Shown: positions 1 to 7,615 of the stretch, piece after piece
Numbering within the stretch: position 1 is the first letter of the stretch
Layout of the letters: each line of letters starts with the position of its first letter
Assembly: GCF_001462205.1 (NCBI RefSeq)
Contig: NZ_LKIR01000089.1
Location: 53,902-96,635, forward strand
Source: Haloparvum sedimenti
Lineage (GTDB): Archaea; Halobacteriota; Halobacteria; Halobacteriales; Haloferacaceae
Length of the DNA stretch: 42,734 nt
Reading direction: 5' to 3'
Made by a program: the position numbers and the translations under genes
The notes under the pieces: generated by a model
What the model was told of the DNA's origin: nothing
Databases searched by the model: none
Seen by the model: only the letters and a program-made list of their open reading frames with translations

Positions 1-894
1 CGCGAGGAACGTCCCGAGCGCGCGCCGCGTCGCCTCCAGCACGAGCAGGACGCCGATCGCCGCGACCAGCATCGCGTAGGGGACCTCCCCGAGCGGCACG
101 CCGACCGCGCTCAGGAGCGAGACGGGGACCTCCAGAAACGGATACACCTCCTGGACCGGGCGCGCCCGGCGGAGCCCGAAGCGCCGGATCACGTCGGAGA
201 TCTCCTGGAACTCGCCGAGGACGTACAGCGGCGTCAGAAGCACCAGCCCGATCATCGTGACGTCGGCGGGCGTAACCCTGTCCCCCTCGGCGTCGACCGC
301 GAACCAGCGCGCCGCGCCCCGCAGGCGCTCGACGGCACCCGCCCCCGGCTCGCCGGTTCGATCCGCGACCGTGTCCGCGAGCGAGCCGAGCCGACGAGCG
401 AGCGAGCCGTCACCCCGGCTGGTCGGGAACAGCAGGAACGCGAGGACGAGCGCGAAGGCGACATGGACCGTGTTCGCCTGTAGCGACTGGAGCGCGAACA
501 GCTCCACCTCGCCGACCACGGGCAGCGTGACTCGAGCGGTGAAGCTGAACGCGGCGATCAGCACCTGAAACGCCGAGAAGGCGATTCCGAGCACCGCCAC
601 GACGAGGGTCGCGACCGTCGACAGCGACCGCTTGCGCTCGATCTCCTCCAGCAGCTCGTCGGTCTCCTCCGAGGAAAGCGCGGCCTCGTCGGGATCGACG
701 TCGGGTGTCCCGGGGTTTTCGGGGTCCTTCCCTCCCGGTCCGTCCGCCTCGTTTGACCCGCCCGACCCGTCGCCGGGGGGCGCCCCGCCGTCCGTCCGCG
801 GGCGCCCGGTCGCCCCGCCGTTCTCGTCGCGACAGCCGCCGTCGCGTCGGTCGGTACTGTCCGTCTCGGCGCCGGTGTCGTCGCTCAATCCCAT
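1..894 (-). CDS. TRAP transporter fused permease, TAXI type (N-terminal part)
   Basis: This is the N-terminal 298 codons of a membrane permease that continues past the left edge. An N-terminal leader of about 80 residues is rich in Gly, Asp, Pro and Glu. Hydrophobic segments follow, beginning with one that contains TLVVAVLGIAFSAFQVLIA, then others near residues 120-140, 215-225 and 270-290. The family call rests mainly on the neighbours: a TAXI binding protein and a DUF1850 protein lie just upstream in the same direction, an arrangement typical of TAXI-TRAP systems with fused small and large membrane subunits. Such systems import organic acids with a cation gradient. The ATG at 894 overlaps the end of the DUF1850 gene by 10 nt, which points to coupled translation. 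The substrate cannot be told from sequence. Confidence 0.8.
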   Translation of the reverse strand, partial: MGLSDDTGAETDSTDRRDGGCRDENGGATGRPRTDGGAPPGDGSGGSNEADGPGGKDPENPGTPDVDPDEAALSSEETDELLEEIERKRSLSTVATLVVAVLGIAFSAFQVLIAAFSFTARVTLPVVGEVELFALQSLQANTVHVAFALVLAFLLFPTSRGDGSLARRLGSLADTVADRTGEPGAGAVERLRGAARWFAVDAEGDRVTPADVTMIGLVLLTPLYVLGEFQEISDVIRRFGLRRARPVQEVYPFLEVPVSLLSAVGVPLGEVPYAMLVAAIGVLLVLEATRRALGTFLA

Positions 895-1382
895 TGGAAA
901 ATCTCTGGACGGAAGGTGGTTCGCGTCCCGACGTAAATGCGTACGGTTTCGGCGTTCGAGAGCACCACGAGGTCGTGGGTCTCCCCGTCGATCCGGATCT
1001 CGTGGCCGGCGATCCGGCCCGGCTTCACGTACAGGTCCTCGGTCGAGTCGTTCGGCGCGAAGACGAACGAGCCGTTGTCCGTTCGCTCGACGTCCGCCTG
1101 TGCGGGGAGGCCGGCGCCGTACGAGGAGAACTCCATCCGCGTCATCACGAGCCGACCGTCCCGGCGTTCGTAGGTCTCGATGACCGGCGTCTTCTCGACG
1201 CTGTGGGTGTACGACAGCACGAACCCCTCCGCGTCGCTCTCGATCAGCGTCTCGCCGTCGCTCGACTCGACGACGATCACCCGCTCGGTGAGCGGAGAGT
1301 CCGGGTGCGCGACGGCCGCCGCGGTCCCGCCTGCGAGCACCGCCGCGAGGAAGGCCACGACGGCGACCGTGCGCGCGTTCAC
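885..1382 (-). CDS. DUF1850 domain protein of a TAXI-TRAP operon
   Basis: This 165-residue protein has a hydrophobic N-terminus (residues 4-25, VAVVAFLAAVLAGGTAAAVA) that looks like a signal peptide or membrane anchor, so the rest is probably outside the membrane. The body matches the DUF1850 pattern: a beta-rich domain with a SYTHSVEKTPVIETY segment and a short GIxA-like glycine turn. DUF1850 proteins are found almost only beside TAXI-TRAP transporters and their role is unknown. The start is GTG, 4 nt after the stop of the binding-protein gene, and the end overlaps the permease start. The three genes should therefore form one transcript read toward the left edge. Confidence 0.8.
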   Translation of the reverse strand: MNARTVAVVAFLAAVLAGGTAAAVAHPDSPLTERVIVVESSDGETLIESDAEGFVLSYTHSVEKTPVIETYERRDGRLVMTRMEFSSYGAGLPAQADVERTDNGSFVFAPNDSTEDLYVKPGRIAGHEIRIDGETHDLVVLSNAETVRIYVGTRTTFRPEIFQWD

Positions 1383-1386
1383 GGCG

Positions 1387-2343
1387 TTACTCGAAGTAGC
1401 GGGCCGCGCCCTCGTGCAGGTCGATGGACATGCCGTCCTGCGCGGAGTCGACGCTGATGAAGTCCGTCTTGATCGTTAGCTGGTCGAGGTTGTCGAAGAT
1501 GGCCGCGGTGACCGCCTCCACCACGTCGGCGGAGTACTCCTCGCGCGTGGCGATCATCGCCTGCACGGAGACGGTGTCGATGTCCGACTCGAGCCCCTCG
1601 TAGGTGCCGCCGGGGATGGTGTCGTCCGCGAACCACGAGGCAGCGTCCTTGATCTCGTCGCGCGTGGACTGGTCGAGGCTGAGGATCTCCACGTCCGCGG
1701 TCTGTGCGAGGTCCTCGACGGCGCCGACCGGCCAGCCGCCGACGACGAAGGCCGCCTCCACGTCGCCGTCGCGGAGCTGGTCCGCGGCGGTGCCGAAGCC
1801 GGCGTTCTGCTCGTCGAAGTCGTCCTCCGTGATCCCGACGGTTTCGAGGATCTGAAGCGCGTTCACCTGCGTCCCCGAGCCGAGGTCGCCGGTGTTGACT
1901 GAAGCGCCCTCGAGGTCCGTCAGCGACTCGATGCCCGCGTCCGAGCGGACGACGATGTGGATCGTCTCGGGGTACAGCGTCGCGACACCGCGGAGGTTCT
2001 CGATGGCGTTCCCCTCGAAGGCGTCGATTCCGGTCCCGTTCGCGGCGAAGTACGCGATGTCGTTCTGCAGCAGCGCGAAGTCGGCGTCGCCGGAGCCGAG
2101 GCTGCCGGCGTTCTCGACGGACGCGCCCGTCGACTGGACCGTCAGCGAGTGGGGCGTCTCCGCGTCGACGATCGTCTTGAACTCGTTCGAGAGGGGGTAG
2201 TAGGTCCCCGACTGGCCGCCCGCGTGCCAGGAGATCTGCTCGCCCTCGCTGCCGCCGGTACAGCCCGCGAGACCGACGAGGCCGGCCCCGCCGATTCCCT
2301 TGAGTACGTCTCGGCGGTTCGCGCCGAAGTTCGTGTTCGTCAT
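1387..2343 (-). CDS. TAXI family TRAP transporter substrate-binding lipoprotein
   Basis: This 318-residue extracellular binding protein has a twin-arginine signal (NRRDVLKGIGG, Arg10-Arg11) that ends in a lipobox, GLAGC with Cys28. It should therefore be exported folded by Tat and anchored by lipid, the usual haloarchaeal arrangement. The mature part has TAXI-family features: the opening ISWHAGGQSGTYYPLSNEF, a TGASVENAGSLGSGDADFAL segment near residue 75, and GDLGSGTQ further on. TAXI proteins bind small acids such as glutamate or other dicarboxylates, but the ligand here is unknown. It is first in the operon, and a TATA-like box lies about 30 nt upstream, which suggests a leaderless or nearly leaderless transcript. 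Confidence 0.9.
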   Translation of the reverse strand: MTNTNFGANRRDVLKGIGGAGLVGLAGCTGGSEGEQISWHAGGQSGTYYPLSNEFKTIVDAETPHSLTVQSTGASVENAGSLGSGDADFALLQNDIAYFAANGTGIDAFEGNAIENLRGVATLYPETIHIVVRSDAGIESLTDLEGASVNTGDLGSGTQVNALQILETVGITEDDFDEQNAGFGTAADQLRDGDVEAAFVVGGWPVGAVEDLAQTADVEILSLDQSTRDEIKDAASWFADDTIPGGTYEGLESDIDTVSVQAMIATREEYSADVVEAVTAAIFDNLDQLTIKTDFISVDSAQDGMSIDLHEGAARYFE

Positions 2344-2368
2344 GCAAACGAGGAATATGTCTCGATAT

Positions 2369-2376
2369 GATAAATG
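2369..2376 (-). promoter_or_regulatory. TATA-like box for the TAXI-TRAP operon
   Basis: On the minus strand the sequence reads CATTTATC about 30 nt before the ATG at 2343. That is the spacing expected of a haloarchaeal TATA box on a leaderless mRNA. The surrounding 2350-2440 is more AT-rich than the genes on either side. Confidence 0.55.
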
Positions 2377-2502
2377 GATATCGCATGATTCGGACCGATC
2401 GCTTCGAAATGAATGAGGATAGTTAACACATAACTGTCTCGCGAAGCCGAGCCGGCCGCCGGCTCCGAAGTCCCTAAGGAGAGCGCGACCCTTCTCTCGG
2501 GC

Positions 2503-3372
2503 ATGCAGGCGCTCGTCATCGTGGCTCACGGGTCTCATCTCAATCCGGATTCGAGCACGCCCACCTACCGGCACGCGGACACGATCCGCGCGACCGGCGC
2601 GTTCGACGAGGTGCGCACCGGCTTCTGGAAGGAGGAGCCGCACCTCAGGGAGGTGCTCAGAACGACCGAGGCCGACGAGGTGTACGTCGTCCCGCTGTTC
2701 GTCTCGGAGGGGTACTTCACCGAGCAGGTGATCCCCCGCGAACTCCGCCTCTCCGGGTGGGACGTCGAGCAGTGGGGGTCGGACGGACTCTCCGCGGACC
2801 AGGCCACGCTGACGGCCGCGGACACCGGCCAGACGGTCCACTACTGCGGCCCGGTGGGGACCCACGAGGCGATGACGGACGTGCTGGTCCGGCGCGCGGA
2901 GACGGTGACCGGCGACCCCGACGTGGGTGAGGGGTTCGGCTTCGCGGTCGTGGGCCACGGTACCGAGCGCAACGAGAACTCCGCGAAGGCGATCGAGTAC
3001 CACGCCGACCGCATCCGCGAGCTGGACCGCTTCGACGAGGTCCGCGCGCTCTACATGGACGAGGACCCCGAGGTCGACGACCTCCCGGAGTTCTTCGAGA
3101 GCGACGACGTGGTGCTCGTCCCGCTGTTCATCGCGGACGGCTTCCACACGCAGGAGGACATCCCCGAGGACGTCGGCCTCACCGACGACTACCGCGAGGG
3201 CTACGACGTGCCCGCCACCGTCGACGGCGTCCGGGTCTGGTACGCCGGCGCGGTCGGCACCGAACCGCTGCTGGCCGACGTGGTGCTCGAACGCGCCGCG
3301 GACGCGGGCGCGGACGTCGAGAACGCGCTGGAGTCGGTGCGCGAGACGACCCGCGTCGCCACGGGGGACTGA
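2503..3372 (+). CDS. cbiX: CbiX-like sirohydrochlorin cobaltochelatase, two-domain
   Basis: This 289-residue protein is built of two tandem CbiX/SirB halves, about residues 1-135 and 140-289. The halves start with IVAHGSH (His9) and VVGHGTE (His152) and each carries a VPLF(V/I)...G(Y/F)..(Q)...IP segment. The family inserts cobalt or a similar divalent metal into sirohydrochlorin for cobalamin synthesis. In the second half both expected metal-binding histidines are present, His152 and His215 (DGFHTQ). In the first half the second position reads EGYFTEQ, with no His, so the C-terminal half is probably the catalytic one. The ATG was chosen because the protein begins directly with the first beta strand. 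The next gene starts 3 nt after the stop, so the two are almost certainly one operon. Confidence 0.85.
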   Translation: MQALVIVAHGSHLNPDSSTPTYRHADTIRATGAFDEVRTGFWKEEPHLREVLRTTEADEVYVVPLFVSEGYFTEQVIPRELRLSGWDVEQWGSDGLSADQATLTAADTGQTVHYCGPVGTHEAMTDVLVRRAETVTGDPDVGEGFGFAVVGHGTERNENSAKAIEYHADRIRELDRFDEVRALYMDEDPEVDDLPEFFESDDVVLVPLFIADGFHTQEDIPEDVGLTDDYREGYDVPATVDGVRVWYAGAVGTEPLLADVVLERAADAGADVENALESVRETTRVATGD

Positions 3373-3374
3373 CG

Positions 3375-4550
3375 ATGGCGGACCGCGCCCCGGCGGCCGC
3401 CCCCGCCGACCCACCGGACGTGACCCTCGGCGGCGCCGCCTTCGACGCGCTCGTCCGCGCGCTCGACGCCGGCGAGTCGGTCGACCACGGCGGCTTCACC
3501 GCACGGCCGGCCGACGCTGACGGCGACGGCTACGTCGTCGAGACGGCCGCCGGCGAGCGCCGAGAGGGGCTCTCCGAGAGCGGACTTCACGAACTGGCGA
3601 GCGAACACGCGGCCGCAGTCACCGACTGGCACTTCCTGACCGAGCGGGTCGGCGAGGGCGGCCCGCGCGCGGACTTCGTTCGGTGGCTGGAGGGCGTCGA
3701 CGTACACGGGGTCGACGCAGAGGGCGTGATCGCCCGGTACGCCGCGCTGGCCGACGGCGCCGCTCGGGAGTGGGGCCAGCTGCTCGTCTCGGTCCGGCTC
3801 GGCGACCGAGGCGACCGCGTCTACGAAGTCAGACACGCCGACGAGGCGGGTGCGGACGCCGCGGACCTCGACGGGCACGACGACCCGCTGGAGGCGCGCC
3901 GACTGGTGAAGTTCGACGACGACGACCGATACCGACCGCTCAAGACCGCGCCGACGCTCCCCACCGGCTGGGTCTTCGCGGACCTCGATCACCGGGGCGT
4001 CTACGAGACGGTCGAGACGGTCTACCCCGCAACGGTCGCCAACTGGCACCGCGAACGAGAGGGGGAACTCGACGTGAACCATTGGCGCGAGACGATGGGG
4101 CGGCAGTCGGGCATCTACGGCGTGATCCAAACGTGGGATCGCGGCGAGGGCCACGAGCACGTGAACTGGGTCGCGGAGGCGACCTGCGACGACTCGCAGT
4201 GTCTGAAGCGCCGCGAGTGGGAGTACGACGAGGAGACCGACCTCGACGTGGACGGCGGCGACGGCGTCTTCCCCTGCCGGGAGCCCTGCTCGCTCGTGGT
4301 CTCCGCCGCGCGCAAGTGGACGAAACTGGAGGGCGAGACCGAGCGCACCTACGAGTTCGAGCTGACGCCGAGCGAGAAGGAGCAGGTCGAGACGATCATC
4401 GACGCGGTGGCGGACGACCGCACGGACGAGATCCGCGAGGCTGACGTCTACGAGGGGGCGAACCGCTACCGGACGCGGTTCCTGCGGGCGAAGCGGTTCG
4501 ACGAGGCGGGGAACCTCTGCGGCGTCCCCACGGAGCCGGACGAGGAGTAG
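3375..4550 (+). CDS. DR2241 family 4Fe-4S protein, CbiX partner
   Basis: This 391-residue protein resembles the part of Deinococcus DR2241 that carries a stabilising domain and a 4Fe-4S domain. In that protein the domains are fused to a CbiX chelatase; here they form a separate gene directly after the CbiX-like gene. Four cysteines in the second half, Cys271, Cys276, Cys301 and Cys305 (TCDDSQC and FPCREPC), are well placed to hold a cluster. The N-terminal 110 residues are more variable and may be a separate region. The likely role is redox or assembly support for the chelatase, but this is inferred from gene pairing only. No membrane segments or signal peptide are seen. Confidence 0.75.
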   Translation: MADRAPAAAPADPPDVTLGGAAFDALVRALDAGESVDHGGFTARPADADGDGYVVETAAGERREGLSESGLHELASEHAAAVTDWHFLTERVGEGGPRADFVRWLEGVDVHGVDAEGVIARYAALADGAAREWGQLLVSVRLGDRGDRVYEVRHADEAGADAADLDGHDDPLEARRLVKFDDDDRYRPLKTAPTLPTGWVFADLDHRGVYETVETVYPATVANWHREREGELDVNHWRETMGRQSGIYGVIQTWDRGEGHEHVNWVAEATCDDSQCLKRREWEYDEETDLDVDGGDGVFPCREPCSLVVSAARKWTKLEGETERTYEFELTPSEKEQVETIIDAVADDRTDEIREADVYEGANRYRTRFLRAKRFDEAGNLCGVPTEPDEE

Positions 4551-4574
4551 CGATCCGGTCCCGCACGAGGAATG

Positions 4575-4591
4575 GGTCCGGTCACCGGACC
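4575..4591. terminator. Hairpin between convergent genes
   Basis: A perfect 7-bp stem, GGTCCGG / CCGGACC, with a 3-nt loop lies between two convergent genes. The loop is the stop codon of the minus-strand gene (4582-4584). There is no adjacent T-run, so a role in termination is only a guess. Confidence 0.3.
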
Positions 4592-5160
4592 GCGAGGTAG
4601 CTCGCCGCCGCGGCCGCGAGGACGACGACCGCGGCGCCCGCCTGAACCAGCGGGCTGTCGACGGCGAGCGCGACGGCGACCGCCACGACGATCGCAACCG
4701 CCACCACCGCGACCGCGGTGACGCGCTCGCCGGTCAGGTGCTCGTCGACCGCCGCCGCGAGCGCCTCCGCCGGCGTCGGCTCCGGCTCCCGCTCCGGCGG
4801 CGAGGAGAGCGACTCGTCGACGATCACCGGCTGTTCGTTCCGCGGGCGCGGCTTGACCGCGAGCGTGACGTACTCCGTGGCCGCGCCGTGACCGACGACG
4901 ACCTTGAGCTTGCCCCGCACGGTGTCGTCGGGGTCGGTGGTCGTCACCTGGACGCGGGTGACACCCTCGCTCTCGACGTAGTGGTTCGTGGCGGTCAGCG
5001 TCGCCACCTCGGCGAGCGTGTCGTCGAGGTTGAGGTGGACGTGACTCGCCTGTCCGCGGTTGACGAGCGCGACGCTGAACGACCCCTGGGCGGCGAAGCG
5101 GGCGGGCGCCGCGATGGAGTGGACGCCGTCCCCGTTCAACTCGACCTGCAGCGTCGACAC
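4582..5160 (-). CDS. Conserved haloarchaeal protein with C-terminal membrane anchor
   Basis: This 192-residue protein has three parts. Residues 1-105 form a beta-strand-rich domain with an immunoglobulin- or CARDB-like look (SVALVNRGQASHVHLNLDD, TVRGKLKVVVGHG). Residues 106-145 are an acidic, Pro/Glu-rich linker. Residues 146-192 are two hydrophobic helices of mostly Ala and Val that should lie in the membrane. There is no N-terminal signal, so the soluble domain is probably cytoplasmic unless the helices insert the other way round. I recognise the type as a haloarchaeal protein of unknown function. A T-rich promoter element lies 24-30 nt upstream. It converges with the DR2241-like gene. Confidence 0.75.
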   Translation of the reverse strand: MSTLQVELNGDGVHSIAAPARFAAQGSFSVALVNRGQASHVHLNLDDTLAEVATLTATNHYVESEGVTRVQVTTTDPDDTVRGKLKVVVGHGAATEYVTLAVKPRPRNEQPVIVDESLSSPPEREPEPTPAEALAAAVDEHLTGERVTAVAVVAVAIVVAVAVALAVDSPLVQAGAAVVVLAAAAASYLAVR

Positions 5161-5183
5161 ATCCCGTCGTCGCGCCGACGCAT

Positions 5184-5190
5184 CAAAAAG
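5184..5190 (-). promoter_or_regulatory. TATA-like box for the membrane-anchored protein
   Basis: The minus strand reads CTTTTTG 24-30 nt before the ATG at 5160, a spacing that fits a leaderless haloarchaeal promoter. The rest of 5161-5301 has GC-rich partial inverted repeats and no gene. Confidence 0.4.
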
Positions 5191-5301
5191 GTTCAGTACG
5201 GCGGTTCGGTCCCCGACGCGGCGTCGCCACTCCGGTGTGGCGTCGCGGCGCTGACGCAGAGCACGACCGAGTCGGGTTCGCCGTCCGAGGGTCGGAACTC
5301 C

Positions 5302-5502
5302 CTACGCAGCCGCTTCCTCTTCCTCGCGCATGTCCGGCGGGAGGAGGTTCGGGATGCCGTCCTCGATGGGGTAGACCTCGCCGCACTCCGTGCAGGTCAG
5401 CGTCCCGGCGATGACCTCGCCGTCCTCGCGCTCCGTGGCGTCGAGTTCGAGGTCCTCCTTGTCCAGCGGGCAGCAGACGATGTCCAGCAGCGACTCCTTC
5501 AT
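5302..5502 (-). CDS. Trm112-like zinc-ribbon methyltransferase activator
   Basis: This 66-residue protein starts MKESLLDIVCCPLDK and has a second cysteine pair in TCTECGEVYPIEDGIPNLLP. That is the standard Trm112 / UPF0434 zinc-ribbon layout, and the YPI-x-DGIPNLLP ending is diagnostic. In archaea and eukaryotes Trm112 is a small partner that holds several tRNA, rRNA and release-factor methyltransferases in an active form. The ATG at 5502 gives the normal family length, and longer in-frame starts would add an unrelated Arg-rich tail. It lies 77 nt downstream of purA. A TATA-like GGCTTTTG about 28 nt upstream suggests it also has its own start. The acidic tail (REEEEAAA) is typical of halophiles. 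Confidence 0.88.
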   Translation of the reverse strand: MKESLLDIVCCPLDKEDLELDATEREDGEVIAGTLTCTECGEVYPIEDGIPNLLPPDMREEEEAAA

Positions 5503-5579
5503 GGCTCCCGGTTGACGGGGATTCGGCAAAAGCCTACGGGTTGGTGGTCGTCGGGCGGAGGCGCGAGGCGCCGACCGCG

Positions 5580-6938
5580 CTACTGCCGGTCGAAGGGGTT
5601 GACCAGCTCGACCGTCTCGGAGCGGTCCGGACCGACGCCGACCGCGTACACCTCGGTGTCGAGTTCCTCCGCGAGGTACGCGAGGTACGCCTGCGTCTCG
5701 TCGGGGAGCGCGTCGCCGCCCGTCTCGACGGCGGCGTCCCAGTCGGCGTCCTCGCTCCACGGATCGAACTCGCGGAAGACGGGCTCACAGCGCGCCCATT
5801 CCTCGGTCGTCGCGGGGACCGTCTCGATGCGCTCGCCGTCGAGCTCGTAGGCGTGACAGACCTTCAGCTCGTCGAGACCGGCCAGCACGTCGACGTGGTT
5901 GACCGCGATGCCGGTGAACCCGGAGACGCGCGCGGCGTGGCGGAGCATCGGCACGTCGAGCCAACCGATGCGGCGCGGGCGGCCCGTGACGGTGCCGAAC
6001 TCGCCGCCCTTCTCGCGGATGTAGTCGGCCAGTTCCTCCTCGCGGTCGGTGCCGTCAAGCTCCGTCGGGAGCGGCCCGCTGCCGACCCGCGAGAGGTACG
6101 CCTTCACGATGCCGACGACCTCGCCCTGCCCGACGACGGTCGGACCGACGCCGGAGCCGACCGCGGCGCCGCCCGCGGTCGGGTTCGAGGAGGTGACGAA
6201 CGGGAAGTTCCCGTGGTCGACGTCGATCATCGTCCCCTGGGCACCCTCGTACAGCAGGTCGTCTCCCGCCTGCCGGCGCTCGTGGAGGAAGTCCGAGCAG
6301 TTGACGGTCATGTCCTCCTCGGCCATTCGAGCGCCGTGTTGCCCGTACTCGGCGACGAGGTGGTCGACGTCGAACGCCGAGGCGTGATCGCCGGTCGAGA
6401 CGTCGAGCCCGTACACCTCCTCCGCGAGCGCGCGCTTCTGCGGGACGACGTACGCGAGCCGCTCGCGCAGCGTGTCGGGGTCGAGCAGGTCCGCGACCCG
6501 GACCCCGCGGCGACCGGCCTTGTCCTCGTAGGTGGGGCCGATGCCGCGGCCGGTCGTGCCGACCTCCTGGCCCGACTCGTCGTCCGCCTTCGTCTCCTCC
6601 TCGATACCGTCCAGTACGCGGTGATACGGCATGATGACGTGCGCGCGTCGGGCGACGCGCACGTCCGGGTCGAGCCCCTGCTCGCGGAGGTCGTCGAGCT
6701 CGTCGAACAGCGTGCGCGGGTTGACGACGCAGCCGTTGCCCAGCACCCCGATCTTGTCGCGGACGGCCCCCGAGGGGACCAGCGAGAGCTTGTACTCGGT
6801 GCCGTCCTCGACGACGGTGTGGCCGGCGTTGTCGCCGCCCTGATAACGGACCACGACGTCCGCGTCCCCTCCCCACCGGTCGACGAGGGCGCCCTTGCCC
6901 TCGTCTCCCAGCTGGGAGCCGACGATGGTGACAGTCAT
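5580..6938 (-). CDS. purA: Adenylosuccinate synthetase
   Basis: PurA joins IMP and aspartate with GTP to form adenylosuccinate, the first committed step to AMP. Family marks are the N-terminal P-loop VGSQLGDEGKG with the catalytic Asp, the QGGDNAGHTV loop, GTTGRGIGPTYEDKAGR in the IMP-binding region, LLYEGAQGTMID with TSSNPTAGG after it, and GTVTGRPRRIGW near residue 310. The length of 452 residues is close to other archaeal PurA proteins. I chose the ATG at 6938 because it puts the protein start at MTVTIVGSQ as in relatives. An in-frame ATG at 6950 would add four residues and is also possible. It diverges from the winged-helix gene at 7216. Confidence 0.95.
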   Translation of the reverse strand: MTVTIVGSQLGDEGKGALVDRWGGDADVVVRYQGGDNAGHTVVEDGTEYKLSLVPSGAVRDKIGVLGNGCVVNPRTLFDELDDLREQGLDPDVRVARRAHVIMPYHRVLDGIEEETKADDESGQEVGTTGRGIGPTYEDKAGRRGVRVADLLDPDTLRERLAYVVPQKRALAEEVYGLDVSTGDHASAFDVDHLVAEYGQHGARMAEEDMTVNCSDFLHERRQAGDDLLYEGAQGTMIDVDHGNFPFVTSSNPTAGGAAVGSGVGPTVVGQGEVVGIVKAYLSRVGSGPLPTELDGTDREEELADYIREKGGEFGTVTGRPRRIGWLDVPMLRHAARVSGFTGIAVNHVDVLAGLDELKVCHAYELDGERIETVPATTEEWARCEPVFREFDPWSEDADWDAAVETGGDALPDETQAYLAYLAEELDTEVYAVGVGPDRSETVELVNPFDRQ

Positions 6939-7033
6939 ACGTTCGTTCATCGGCAGGGGGTGTGAAACCGATTACGGTCCTCGGCGACAGATGATCCAAG
7001 AACGTGCCTTCTCGTCGCGTCGTTTCTGTTTTT

Positions 7034-7057
7034 CTACCCTTGTCCGTGCATGGGTAG
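7034..7057. promoter_or_regulatory. CTACCC / GGGTAG inverted repeat between purA and the wHTH gene
   Basis: CTACCC at 7034-7039 and GGGTAG at 7052-7057 form a perfect 6-bp inverted repeat with a 12-nt spacer. The right arm belongs to the longer string ATGGGTAG (7050-7057), whose complement CTACCCAT recurs twice before gltB. It lies about 85-120 nt before purA and 160 nt before the divergent gene. It could be a regulator site, but no regulator is identified. Confidence 0.3.
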
Positions 7058-7181
7058 CCCTTCGGGGGGAAGCCGAGATCCGACGTCTCGCGGCCGGCCG
7101 CACCCGCGAACCGAACCGTTAACTACTCCCACGATGAAGAGGCGGATGTCGAATTTCTCGGGTCGCACCGCGGACAGCAAC

Positions 7182-7188
7182 TTTTAAA
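7182..7188 (+). promoter_or_regulatory. TATA box for the winged-helix gene
   Basis: TTTTAAA lies about 30 nt before the ATG at 7216, with the AT-rich run AAGTTAACATG just before the start. This is one of the clearest promoters in the window and predicts a very short 5' leader. Confidence 0.6.
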
Positions 7189-7215
7189 CCCCCGAAAGAC
7201 AAGTTAACATGTGGC

Positions 7216-7521
7216 ATGATAGACCGACTTGAGAAGGAAGTCGATATGTTGGAACGGCACCTGCAGGTCCTGAAGATGGTCATCGAGAACGAGCCCATCG
7301 GGATCGTGAAGATGTCCAACGAGACGGGCTACCCCCACCACAAGGTGCGCTACTCGCTCCGCGTGCTGGAGGAGGAGAACCTGATCGAGCCCTCGAGCCA
7401 GGGCGCGATCACCACCGAGCGAACCCACGAATTCGTCGACGACCTCGACGACAAGCTCGACGAGATCGTCGACAAGCTCGGCGAGATGCGGATCGACTCG
7501 GGCGCGGAAGTCGAGAACTGA
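7216..7521 (+). CDS. Small winged-helix transcription regulator
   Basis: This 101-residue protein starts with a short helix (MIDRLEKEVDMLERHLQVLK). A helix-turn-helix follows at about residues 25-60 (IGIVKMSNETGYPHHKVRYS then LRVLEEENLIEPSSQGAI), which reads as recognition helix plus wing. The last 30 residues form an acidic amphipathic helix with regular Leu/Ile spacing (DDLDDKLDEIVDKLGEM) that is probably a dimerisation coiled coil. It is a conserved haloarchaeal type of unknown target. It is divergent from purA and shares a 265-nt intergenic region with it, so control of purA or itself is possible but only inferred. Confidence 0.75.
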   Translation: MIDRLEKEVDMLERHLQVLKMVIENEPIGIVKMSNETGYPHHKVRYSLRVLEEENLIEPSSQGAITTERTHEFVDDLDDKLDEIVDKLGEMRIDSGAEVEN

Positions 7522-7615
7522 GCCGTCGGTTCGAACGTCGGTCACGGATCGCTGCGCCGGTTTCGATTTCGTCCCTCCGCCGATCGCAGGAACGGTCTCG
7601 GAGCGACTCCTCCCG

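Noticed and set aside
1387-3414. A longer version of the TAXI binding protein starting at 3414
   Set aside because: The extra 357 residues are antisense to the CbiX-like gene; the Tat signal starts cleanly at 2343 with a promoter before it.
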